Below, piece after piece: positions 1-6,689 of a DNA stretch of 6,689 nucleotides (its first letter is position 1; each line of letters starts with the position of its first letter). The position numbers and the translations under genes were made by a program. A model generated the notes under the pieces. It searched no databases. It was not told the origin of the DNA and saw nothing but the letters and a program-made list of their open reading frames with translations. The DNA comes from Armatimonadota bacterium (GTDB lineage Bacteria > Armatimonadota > Fimbriimonadia > Fimbriimonadales > Fimbriimonadaceae): positions 1-6,689 of the forward strand of contig JAEYWW010000243.1 of NCBI GenBank assembly GCA_023428805.1, written 5' to 3'.

Positions 1-1009
1 TGCGCGATTTCAGCCACATCGAGATGCCCACGTAACCCAGAACCGCCGCAGCCTGAACAACGTAGACCACCGTTGAGCCTGCGGAATTTGATCTCGCCAA
101 GGCCTCGCATCCGGCCAGCAGCCCGCCAAAGCAGACTCCGCTCGCCAGGATTCCGACGGGATTCAACGATCCGAGAAGCGCGACCGGAATCGCGAGAAAA
201 CCCCAGTTTTGAGCCGACCCGCTCCCGACGTTCCCGATCCAGCCGAGATAGTCCACCGAACCCGCGAGGCCGCACAAAGCCCCGGAGACGGCCATCGCTC
301 TGAACTGAACGCGGTCGATCGGAATGTTGTTCGCCCGGGCCGCCCTGGGATTCTCGCCCACCAATCGCAGCCGCAGACCCGCATGGCTTCGCAGAAGCCA
401 GATAAAAACTACCGCTGCAACGAGAGGCAGGAGCAGCACTCCGGCATGAAGATCGGTTTGGGGATCAAATCGCCCGAGCATCATGGATCGGGGAAGCTGA
501 TCCGAGAGCGGCAATGCCCGCGCCTTCTCCTGAGCCGGGCCTCGGACCGACCACTCAATGAACTGCAGCACAATGAAGTTGAGCAGGATCGTGCTGATGA
601 CGACCTGCACTCCGCGCCTGATCTGCAGCCACGCCGCGAATCCCGCCAGCAGCCCGCCAGCCGCCGCGCCGACAAGCAGCGAGGCAATCTGAAAAATGAT
701 GGAAGGCGACGAGCCCAGAACCTTGTAAAGATACGCACCGGCAACGGCTCCAACCAGATACTGCCCCTCCCCGCCGATGTTGAACATCCCCCCGCGCCAC
801 GCCACCGCGATGCCCAGACCGCAGAGGATCAATGGGCAGGAACGGACAAGGGTATTGGCGATCCCATATTTGCTCCCAAAAGCGCCTTTCGCAATCACCT
901 GAATGCTGGCGGGAACATCAAATCCAAAGGCCGCAAGGGTGAGCGCGAGCAGGATCACAAGCGCGGTGATCCCCAAAACTCCCCATCCGAGCGCACGAGC
1001 GATCTTCAA
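1..1009 (-). CDS. ABC transporter inner-membrane permease, BMP/YufP-type importer (3' end outside window)
   Basis: The minus strand is open from a TTG at 1009 through base 1 and gives 336 residues with no stop. The protein is very hydrophobic, with about eight to ten membrane segments (for example near residues 9-30, 83-97, 103-128, 134-152, 188-206, 236-256, 284-302 and 314-333). Residues 71-84 (WRGGMFNIGGEGQY) match the signature of the BPD_transp_2 family, seen in nucleoside and simple-sugar permeases such as YufP (NupP). Residues 218-230 (GENPRAARANNIP) match the cytoplasmic coupling loop that contacts the ATPase. Relatives are about 350 residues long, so only a short C-terminal piece should be missing. 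I chose the TTG because GGAGG at 1020-1016 lies 6 nt upstream and because the codon overlaps the TGA of the ATPase gene, as expected for coupled translation. It is the third gene of the unit. A second permease is expected beyond base 1. The exact substrate cannot be read from the sequence. Confidence 0.9.
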   Translation of the reverse strand, partial: MKIARALGWGVLGITALVILLALTLAAFGFDVPASIQVIAKGAFGSKYGIANTLVRSCPLILCGLGIAVAWRGGMFNIGGEGQYLVGAVAGAYLYKVLGSSPSIIFQIASLLVGAAAGGLLAGFAAWLQIRRGVQVVISTILLNFIVLQFIEWSVRGPAQEKARALPLSDQLPRSMMLGRFDPQTDLHAGVLLLPLVAAVVFIWLLRSHAGLRLRLVGENPRAARANNIPIDRVQFRAMAVSGALCGLAGSVDYLGWIGNVGSGSAQNWGFLAIPVALLGSLNPVGILASGVCFGGLLAGCEALARSNSAGSTVVYVVQAAAVLGYVGISMWLKSR

Positions 1010-2424
1010 ACCATCGCCTCCACACCCTCCACCAACTGTCCCTTGCGCAGAAACAGAGTCCGATGCGACAGAGCGGCGAGTTCGTCCAAGTCAGTCGAGA
1101 TCAGCAGGACCGCCATGCCGCTTTGAGCCGCCCGACGAATCTGGTCGTGCACAAAGCGCGTCGCCTTCACATCCAGGCCGCGAGTCGGATTCATCACGAT
1201 GAGCACCGACGGCTGCTGCGACATCACCCGGGCGGCGACGATCTTCTGCTGGTTTCCGCCGCTGAGCGACCGGATCGGATCATCAATTGAATCGTATTTG
1301 ACGTCGAACGCGTCGGCCATCGTTCGCCCTCTCCGGCGCATCATGCGGGGAGAATAGAACCCACGGGCGGCGGACGAGAATAGAAGATTCTCCCAGATGG
1401 ACATATCCAAGGCCAGCCCATCCCTCTGCCGATCCTGGGGCATGTAGGCGGCGCGCCCTTCGATGGTCAACACCCCGGCGTGGATGGGGCGAACACCCGC
1501 GAGAGCCTCGGCAAGCTCAAGCTGACCATTGCCATCCACGCCGCCCAAGCCCACAATCTCCCCTTCGGCAACTTCAAGATCGAGGCTCTGCAGGGCGGCC
1601 ACCCTTCGGTCTCCCAGGACGGTGATGCCTTTTGCGGCGAGCAAAACCTGGCCCCGCTCGGATGAAATGGGTGTGCTGGAAGGCGGGAGGTCACCCACCA
1701 TCCAGCGGAGAATCTGGTCGCGGGAGATGCCTTCCAGTCTCCCCCGCCCTGTCACCTCGCCCTTCCGCAGCACAGTGACCACATCTGCGATGGCGTAAAC
1801 CTCATCCAGCTTGTGCGCGATCAGGATGATCGTTCGGCCCGCTTCCCGCAGGATGCGCAGCACCCGAAAGAGGTCGTCAACTTCGCCGGGAGAGAGCACC
1901 GCAGTCGGCTCATCCAAAATGATGATCTCCGAATCCGCGATCAGCGCTTTCAGAATTTCAATCCGCTGCTGCACTCCGACCGGAAGGTCGCCTGTGACCG
2001 CGTTGAAATCGAAGGTCCACCCAACCTCTGCCGCCTTGCGTTGAGCTGCTTCCCGGCACGACTTTTGATCAAGCAGGCCAGCCGCCGACTCCATCTGATC
2101 GAGCAGCAGGTTTTCGGCAACCGTAAATCTGGGCACCAGCATGAAATGCTGATGGACAATCGTGACGCCCTTCTTCCGCATGGCCTGGCTGTCGCCTTGC
2201 AGAACAACCGCCCCCCGCAGATGAATGGCCCCCAAATCTGGCCTCAGAAATCCGCCGATGATGCTCATCAGGGTGGATTTCCCCGCTCCATTTTCGCCAA
2301 TAACTGCGTGGATTTCCCCGGATTGGAACTCGATGGAAACCCCGCTCAACGCCGCAACGCGTCCGAAGGATTTGGAGACACCTTCGACCGCGAGGATCGG
2401 CGCAGATGCGGGGTCGGCGTTCAA
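1006..2424 (-). CDS. ABC transporter ATP-binding protein with two nucleotide-binding domains (YufO/simple-sugar class)
   Basis: This 472-residue protein carries two fused ABC domains, the normal size for the ATPase of BMP-dependent nucleoside importers. Domain 1 (about residues 10-245) has Walker A GENGAGKST at 43-51, a Q-loop at Gln92, a signature region LPVGVQQRIE at 147-156 in place of LSGGQ, Walker B IIILDEPTA at 167-175 and the switch His204. Domain 2 (about 258-472) has a degenerate P-loop, GLGGVDGNGQ at 292-301, without the GK(S/T) lysine. It does keep a good signature LSGGNQQK at 387-394. Its Walker B ends in Asn412 before PTRGLD instead of Glu, and Asp445 sits in the switch position instead of His. 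Such asymmetry is typical of this family. The gene begins with TTG only 3 nt after the TAA of the binding-protein gene and in the same frame, with no evident Shine-Dalgarno site. The first in-frame ATG falls after Walker A, so it cannot be the real start. Its TGA overlaps the start of the permease gene. Confidence 0.95.
   Translation of the reverse strand: MNADPASAPILAVEGVSKSFGRVAALSGVSIEFQSGEIHAVIGENGAGKSTLMSIIGGFLRPDLGAIHLRGAVVLQGDSQAMRKKGVTIVHQHFMLVPRFTVAENLLLDQMESAAGLLDQKSCREAAQRKAAEVGWTFDFNAVTGDLPVGVQQRIEILKALIADSEIIILDEPTAVLSPGEVDDLFRVLRILREAGRTIILIAHKLDEVYAIADVVTVLRKGEVTGRGRLEGISRDQILRWMVGDLPPSSTPISSERGQVLLAAKGITVLGDRRVAALQSLDLEVAEGEIVGLGGVDGNGQLELAEALAGVRPIHAGVLTIEGRAAYMPQDRQRDGLALDMSIWENLLFSSAARGFYSPRMMRRRGRTMADAFDVKYDSIDDPIRSLSGGNQQKIVAARVMSQQPSVLIVMNPTRGLDVKATRFVHDQIRRAAQSGMAVLLISTDLDELAALSHRTLFLRKGQLVEGVEAMV
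1016..1020 (-). promoter_or_regulatory. Shine-Dalgarno site of the permease gene, inside the ATPase gene
   Basis: On the minus strand the sequence reads GGAGG, then six bases, then TTG at 1009. It lies within the last codons of the ATPase gene. Site and spacing are near ideal and are the main reason for choosing a TTG start. No in-frame ATG or GTG with a comparable site was seen at this junction. Confidence 0.7.
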
Positions 2425-2427
2425 GGC

Positions 2428-3441
2428 TTAGAACTTGTCGAACGGAACGGCAACCTTCCCGTCCTTGATGTCCTGCGTGAGCTGCTCCAGCTTTCCGGCC
2501 AGCGCGGGAGAAACTTCGTTGATATGAAGCGGATTGACCACAAATTCCACCGCGTCTTCCTTCATTGACTGCTCGAGAATGCCACCCTTGTACGAACCCT
2601 CCTTAACCTGCTTGGCGAGAGTGAGGAATGGGGACTCTGATTTAATGATCGCGGAACCGATAACCCGCCCGCTGACATTGTCGTTCTGATTGGCATTGGA
2701 GCCAATAGCCCAGACTTTTTTCTCCTTGCATGCATCAAAGACACCCTGGGCCGCAGCGTTTGCTTGGTGAATCACGACATCCGCACCTTGACCGATCACT
2801 GTCAGCGTAGACTGCTTTGCCTTTGCCACATCGCCCTCCTGCCCAAAGTAAGTAGTGATGACCTTGACGTTTGGATTGGCAGCCTTCGCGCCAGCTTCAA
2901 AACCCTTGAAGGTGCTGACAATGCTCGGATAGTCCTTGACGCCCACCATGGCCACCTTGCCAGTCTTGCTGATGCTGGCAGCCATGTATCCAGCAACATA
3001 GAATCCTTCCTCCAAAAGAAAACGAATCGCACCCGCATTGGCCGAAGTCTCACCGCCGCTAGAACTGATAAAAGCAGTTTCTGGAAAGTCCTTCGCAACT
3101 TCGATGCCGATCGCGTTGTACTCGTAGCCATGCCCGATCACGAGGGAGTAGCCATCCTGGGCGTAGCTCCGCATGGCGTCGCGGATCTTCGGCCCGGCGG
3201 CCTCCTGGTTGCTGACTTCCGCCCCAAGGTCGGATTCGATCTTCTTCAACCCCTCATAGGCGAGCGCGCTCCAGCCAGCATCGCTCACCGGCCCCGGAGT
3301 CAGAAGGGCAACCTTGAAGGGCGTCTCATTCGTCGGTTGAGTTCCCCCTGTCGTGGTTCCAGCGGAAGTCGAACCTCCATTGCTGCAGCCGGCGAGAAGT
3401 CCGACCATCGCCAAACCGAGTGCGATCCATGACGTGCGCAT
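2428..3441 (-). CDS. BMP-family ABC transporter substrate-binding lipoprotein
   Basis: This 337-residue protein begins with a lipoprotein signal: hydrophobic residues 5-17, lipobox L16-A17-G18-C19, then a Ser/Thr/Gly-rich tether up to about residue 40. The mature part reads as a PF02608 (Med/PnrA/BmpA) binding protein. Visible landmarks are the first strand and ligand loop VALLTPGPVSDAGWSALAYEG (44-64), IGHGYEYNA (102-110), VAMVGVKDYPS (163-173), YFGQEGD (198-204) and GADVVIHQANAAAQGVF (219-235), followed by WAIGSNANQN (244-253). Known members bind purine nucleosides or related small ligands and pass them to a YufOPQ-like transporter. Here Trp57 sits where many relatives have Phe, and Asn249/Asn251 replace the Asp residues usual in the GVDxDQ motif, so the ligand may differ. 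The ATG at 3441 is preceded by only a weak site (GAGA at 3450-3447). It is the first gene of the leftward unit, and the ATPase gene follows after 3 nt. Confidence 0.95.
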   Translation of the reverse strand: MRTSWIALGLAMVGLLAGCSNGGSTSAGTTTGGTQPTNETPFKVALLTPGPVSDAGWSALAYEGLKKIESDLGAEVSNQEAAGPKIRDAMRSYAQDGYSLVIGHGYEYNAIGIEVAKDFPETAFISSSGGETSANAGAIRFLLEEGFYVAGYMAASISKTGKVAMVGVKDYPSIVSTFKGFEAGAKAANPNVKVITTYFGQEGDVAKAKQSTLTVIGQGADVVIHQANAAAQGVFDACKEKKVWAIGSNANQNDNVSGRVIGSAIIKSESPFLTLAKQVKEGSYKGGILEQSMKEDAVEFVVNPLHINEVSPALAGKLEQLTQDIKDGKVAVPFDKF

Positions 3442-3482
3442 GACAATCTCATCGTACGCGATTCCGGGTCATAAATTCATAA

Positions 3483-3510
3483 GAACAGGACAACGCGGGT
3501 GATTCTGTTC
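3483..3510. repeat. Short inverted repeat GAACAG-N16-CTGTTC, possible operator
   Basis: GAACAG at 3483-3488 is mirrored by CTGTTC at 3505-3510 with a 16-base spacer. The right arm lies roughly 25-30 bases before the proposed rightward start, where a bound repressor could block polymerase. Arms of six bases can arise by chance, so this is only a candidate binding site. Confidence 0.2.
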
Positions 3511-3522
3511 AATTTAAGACAG

Positions 3523-3528
3523 TATTAT
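3523..3528 (+). promoter_or_regulatory. Candidate -10 box of the Tricorn-type protease gene (leaderless start)
   Basis: TATTAT matches the sigma-70 consensus TATAAT at five of six positions. Six bases separate it from the ATG at 3535, so transcription would begin at or within a base or two of the start codon. No Shine-Dalgarno sequence precedes that ATG, which fits a leaderless message. No good -35 hexamer stands 16-18 bp upstream, which lowers confidence. Confidence 0.45.
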
Positions 3529-3534
3529 TGAGTC

Positions 3535-6500
3535 ATGCGTTTGATGCGGTGGTCGGCTTTGGCAGCCGTCGTCTTTTCCGGTGCGGCCGCGATGGCCGAA
3601 CCGGGTCATTTCTTCTCAACACCCGACATCTTCGGAGACAAAGTCGTCTTCAGCCGCGAAGGCGATATCTGGATCGGCGATCTCGTGGGCGGCGAAGCAA
3701 GGCGTCTGACTCGCGGGGAAGGTTTGGAGACCAAGCCCCGATTCTCCCCAGACGGAACTCAGATTGCCTTCCAAGGCCAATATGAGGGCTCCACTCAAGT
3801 CTATGTGATGCCCCTGGTCGGCGGCGTTCCTGTCCGCATCACCAATCGGCTCAACAGCGCGGTGCTTGATGACTGGACTCCCGACGGCAAGAAGCTCCTC
3901 TGCCGCGGCCCCGGACCTTTCTTTGTCGCACAGGCATTCCTCATTCCCGCATCGGGCGGCGCGGAGGAGCTTCTTCCGCTCGAGAAGATCGGCATGGGCT
4001 CGCTGAACAAGAATAATGTTCTCGCCTATTGCCGGAACGCCGACATCAGCGGCGGAGCCTGGTTCAGATATACGGGCGGCTCCCGCAACGACATCTGGAC
4101 GGGCGATCTCAACACAAAGACCTTCCGCAAAGCGTTCGAGTCGAAAACCCAAGCTCAGTACCCCCAATGGGTGGGCGAGCGAATCTACTTCGTCCACGAG
4201 GAGAATGCGGCGTGGTCGATCAAGTCCGTGGATGGCAAGGGAGGAGGCGTCAAACGACACACCACCCCCTCCAACGAGGTGATCTTCGACCTGCAGACCG
4301 ACGGAACGAATCTCATCTTCACCCGGGGCAACAAAGCGGAAATTCTGCAGACAGACGGCGACAAGATCATCCCGCTCTCGCTCGACCTCAACAGTGACTT
4401 CCTGCACTCCCGACCGCGGCGCATTGACGTCGGGGCGATCACTTCGGCCACCGTCACGCCCACCGGCAAACGCGTGCTCGGCGAGGCGCGCGGTCAGATC
4501 ATCAGCATCCCGACCCGAGAGGGGGAAACCAGGCTCTGGAAATCGATCCCCGGCGCCCGGCTCCGCTACCCGGCGGCTTCCCCCGATGGCAAAAAAGTGG
4601 CCTACGTTTCCGACGAGACAAAAGAGCAGCAGGTCTATGTGGCGGACGCCGAAGGGAATGCCCCCAAGGCCGTCACAAGTGATTCGGGCCGCCAGCTTGA
4701 CATGATCACCTGGTCGCCGACCAGCGACTGGCTCGCCATCGGAGACAGCGAAACAAGACTCCGCTTGGTCAAAGCCGATGGTTCAGAAGACCGCCTGATC
4801 AGCCAGTCAAAGCGCAGCACAACCGCCCTCGCTCATGCCTTCTCACCGGATGGCAAGTGGCTTGTCTTCGTCGAGCAGATGCCCTGGCCCAACCAGTACG
4901 TCTCGCGGATCATGGTCCACAACATTGCGGAAAACAAAACGACCCCGATCACATCGGGCCGCTTCCGCGACGAAGCTCCGTCGATCAGCAGCGACGGCAA
5001 GTGGCTCTCGTTCGTCAGCTACCGTGATCCCAACGCGGTGGCCGATGATGTCTTCAGCCACCTCATCTCCAACGTCCGTGGCGTGCTGTTCATGATTCCT
5101 CTGGCCAAGGGCACCGCATCGCCTCTGCTGCCCAAGAACACCGAGGAGGGCGATGCGCCTGCGGGCACGCCTCCCGCAGCAGACAAGACAACCAAGATCG
5201 ACTTCGAAGGAATCGAAAGGCGCATGATGCTGATTCCTGTTCAAAGCGATGCCTACACCCAAGTCGACATCCTGGGGGATCGCGTCGTCTTCTGCAATGG
5301 GTCGCAGATCGGATTCTATGACTTCTCTTCCAAGGCTGCCGGGGTCCTGACATCCGGATCCGGCTACATGGTTTCGGGAGATGGCAAGAACCTCCTCGTC
5401 CCCGCATGGCGCGTGGTCCCGGTTGGCGCGCGTGACCTGCCTCCGACTGCGGGAGCTGTCAACCCCGCAGGCTTCAAACTTGACCTTGATCCGGTCAAGG
5501 AATGGGAGCAGATTTACTGGGATGCCTGGAGGCTCTGCCGCGACTACTTCTATGTCCGCAACATGCACGGTGTGGATTGGAATGCGGTCGGGGTCAAGTA
5601 CGCCGCCCTTCTGCCGCAGGTGAGGTCGCGCAACGAGTTGACCGAACTCATCCGGTGGATGCAGGCAGAATTGTCGACGGGGCACTCCTTCCGCAACGAG
5701 CCCGTGCTGTTCTCGGCAGCAAATCCCACCGTGCCCGCCTATCTCGGCTGCCAGACGGTCGCCGACGGGGGCTATCACCGCATCACACGCATCTTTGATG
5801 GCGACGGCGTCATGCCCCCCTCCCCGCTCCTCGAACCCGGCCAGAGCGTGTCCGAAGGCGACTACATCATCGCAGTGAACGGCAAAGACTCCCCATCGAG
5901 CGTGGATTGGCGGGAGCACCTGCGCGACCGGGTGAGCCAGGTGGTTTCCTTGACCGTCAATTCTCGCCCGTCCAAGGAAGGCGCGCGCACGATCTACATT
6001 CGCCCGATCAACGCGGCCGCCGAACGTGTGCTGTGGGAGAGGGACACAGTCAAGCAGAGGCGCGAATACGTGGACAAGGCGACCAACGGCAAAGTCGGCT
6101 ACATCTTCCTCTCAGGCATGGTCGATTCCGACATGAACGACTTCCTTCAGCAGTATTTCGGCCAGCTCAACAAGGAGGCGATCATCGTCGACATCCGGGG
6201 CAACAACGGCGGCTATATCAGCGCTGCCCTTGTCAACATTCTCGCCAAGGAAACCTACCTCTGGCGTTCCCAGCGCAACTCACTGGAGCCCAGCACCCGC
6301 TACACCGATGGGTTTGAAGGCCACCTCTGCATGCTCATCAACGAGCAGAGCTATTCGGACGGTGAAGGTGGGCCGACCAACTGGCGCTACGCCAAGCTCG
6401 GGCCGCTGATCGGCACTCGCACCTATGGCGCTCTCGTCGGCTCCGCTCCGATGTGGCCGCTGGTGGATGGCGGCGGAATCCAGGTGCCGCGCTATGGCAA

Positions 6501-6689
6501 CTACCGCGAGGATGTCGGCTGGGTGGTCGAAGGCCCGGGAGTCAAGCCCGACATCGAGGTCGAGAACGACCCGAACGAGTGGGCCAAGGGCAGGGACAGC
6601 CAACTCGACCGCGCCATCGCCGAGATGATGGACCGAATCGCCAAGAACCCGATCAAGAGGCCAGTGCAGCCTGCTGATCCAGTGAAGGG
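3535..6689 (+). CDS. Tricorn-type protease, S41 family, exported (3' end outside window)
   Basis: The frame is open from the ATG at 3535 to the window end (1051 residues, no stop). Archaeal Tricorn has about 1070, so little is missing. Residues 1-21 look like a Sec signal peptide with cleavage after A19-M20-A21, implying a periplasmic protein. Residues 25 to about 640 form two beta-propeller regions with TolB/WD-like turns: FSPDG (70-74), WTPDG (114-118), ASPDG (348-352), WSPTSD (393-398), FSPDGKW (436-442) and SSDGKW (485-490). A helical segment (about 649-725) contains W657, the DYFY motif and TGHSF with catalytic His717. A PDZ domain spans about 738-826. The S41 core contains DIRGNNGG (886-893), nucleophile Ser941 with Asp942 in SYSDGEGGP, and Glu999 before GPGVKPDIEV. 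The Ser941-Glu999 distance (58) equals that of Thermoplasma Tricorn. Tricorn cuts oligopeptides, mainly proteasome products in archaea; here it would act on periplasmic peptides. An in-frame TGA at 3529 bounds the start; Met4 is an alternative. Confidence 0.95.
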   Translation, partial: MRLMRWSALAAVVFSGAAAMAEPGHFFSTPDIFGDKVVFSREGDIWIGDLVGGEARRLTRGEGLETKPRFSPDGTQIAFQGQYEGSTQVYVMPLVGGVPVRITNRLNSAVLDDWTPDGKKLLCRGPGPFFVAQAFLIPASGGAEELLPLEKIGMGSLNKNNVLAYCRNADISGGAWFRYTGGSRNDIWTGDLNTKTFRKAFESKTQAQYPQWVGERIYFVHEENAAWSIKSVDGKGGGVKRHTTPSNEVIFDLQTDGTNLIFTRGNKAEILQTDGDKIIPLSLDLNSDFLHSRPRRIDVGAITSATVTPTGKRVLGEARGQIISIPTREGETRLWKSIPGARLRYPAASPDGKKVAYVSDETKEQQVYVADAEGNAPKAVTSDSGRQLDMITWSPTSDWLAIGDSETRLRLVKADGSEDRLISQSKRSTTALAHAFSPDGKWLVFVEQMPWPNQYVSRIMVHNIAENKTTPITSGRFRDEAPSISSDGKWLSFVSYRDPNAVADDVFSHLISNVRGVLFMIPLAKGTASPLLPKNTEEGDAPAGTPPAADKTTKIDFEGIERRMMLIPVQSDAYTQVDILGDRVVFCNGSQIGFYDFSSKAAGVLTSGSGYMVSGDGKNLLVPAWRVVPVGARDLPPTAGAVNPAGFKLDLDPVKEWEQIYWDAWRLCRDYFYVRNMHGVDWNAVGVKYAALLPQVRSRNELTELIRWMQAELSTGHSFRNEPVLFSAANPTVPAYLGCQTVADGGYHRITRIFDGDGVMPPSPLLEPGQSVSEGDYIIAVNGKDSPSSVDWREHLRDRVSQVVSLTVNSRPSKEGARTIYIRPINAAAERVLWERDTVKQRREYVDKATNGKVGYIFLSGMVDSDMNDFLQQYFGQLNKEAIIVDIRGNNGGYISAALVNILAKETYLWRSQRNSLEPSTRYTDGFEGHLCMLINEQSYSDGEGGPTNWRYAKLGPLIGTRTYGALVGSAPMWPLVDGGGIQVPRYGNYREDVGWVVEGPGVKPDIEVENDPNEWAKGRDSQLDRAIAEMMDRIAKNPIKRPVQPADPVK

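Larger units (their letters stand above)
3442..3534. promoter_or_regulatory. Divergent intergenic region with promoters for both units
   Basis: These 93 bp separate the start of the importer unit (leftward) from the Tricorn-type protease gene (rightward), and are clearly richer in A and T than the flanking genes. Both transcripts must start here or nearby. A convincing -10 hexamer is seen only for the rightward gene. Leftward candidates such as TATGAA or TATGAC on the minus strand, around 3470-3482, match only four of six bases and lack a good -35 box. The region also contains TCATAA twice (3469-3474 and 3477-3482) and an inverted repeat listed separately. Confidence 0.65.

Noticed and set aside
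209..1126. Plus-strand open frame of 305 codons opposite the permease
   Set aside because: Its product is low-complexity and rich in Arg, Pro, Ser and Gln with no domain. It lies antisense to a frame with clear membrane segments and family motifs, so it is a shadow of a high-GC gene.
1531..1551. Loss of the Walker A lysine in the second ATPase domain as a sign of gene decay
   Set aside because: A degenerate second P-loop of the form GxxGxDGNGQ is normal in this class of fused ATPases, and the rest of the gene is intact.
2425..2427. Possible terminator or promoter between the binding-protein and ATPase genes
   Set aside because: The gap is 3 nt and no hairpin with a T-run is visible around it, so the genes are most simply one transcript.
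1813..2568. Plus-strand open frame of 251 codons spanning the ATPase and the end of the binding protein
   Set aside because: It crosses the junction of two well-supported minus-strand genes and encodes no identifiable domain.
3616..4407. Minus-strand open frame of 263 codons opposite the first propeller
   Set aside because: It is the reverse-strand mirror of the protease frame, with a composition typical of such shadows and no recognisable domain.
4843..5919. Minus-strand open frame of 358 codons inside the Tricorn-type gene
   Set aside because: It is antisense to the second propeller, the helical segment and the PDZ domain, all of which show recognisable motifs. The product resembles no family and has no plausible ribosome-binding context.

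Overview
The window holds four protein-coding genes in two divergent units. Both outer genes run off the window, and no RNA gene, mobile element or CRISPR array is visible. The host is most likely a diderm bacterium of moderately high GC. One product carries a lipobox, and another carries a Sec-type signal peptide on a protease that would then work in the periplasm. Base composition and codon use look uniform across all four genes, so I see no sign of recent transfer. I cannot name the lineage from this sequence alone.

Left unit, minus strand, read from 3441 down to 1: a BMP-family (PnrA/Med type) substrate-binding lipoprotein, then a two-domain ABC ATPase of the nucleoside/simple-sugar class, then the first inner-membrane permease, whose last residues lie beyond base 1. 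The three reading frames are packed with a 3-nt gap at the first junction and an overlap at the second. Both downstream genes appear to start with TTG. This is the usual layout of a BMP/YufOPQ-type importer. In that layout the lipoprotein captures a nucleoside-like ligand, the ATPase drives transport and two permeases form the channel. The second permease would be expected just outside the left edge.

Centre, 3442-3534: a 93-bp AT-richer divergent intergenic region that must hold both promoters. It contains a good -10 hexamer placed so that the rightward transcript would begin at or next to its start codon (a leaderless mRNA), and a short inverted repeat that could be an operator.

Right unit, plus strand, 3535 to the window end: a large Tricorn-type protease with a signal peptide, two beta-propeller regions, a helical segment, a PDZ domain and an S41-type catalytic core. 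The catalytic His, Ser and Glu are all recognisable and their spacing is close to that of archaeal Tricorn. The stop codon is not reached.

The two units may share control through the divergent promoter region, but a functional link between a periplasmic peptidase and this importer is only an inference. The parts belong to known families. I did not find clear evidence of a wholly new system. The more interesting points are the leaderless start, the stop/start couplings, the departures from consensus in the BMP ligand-contact motifs, and the altered residues near the Tricorn active site.
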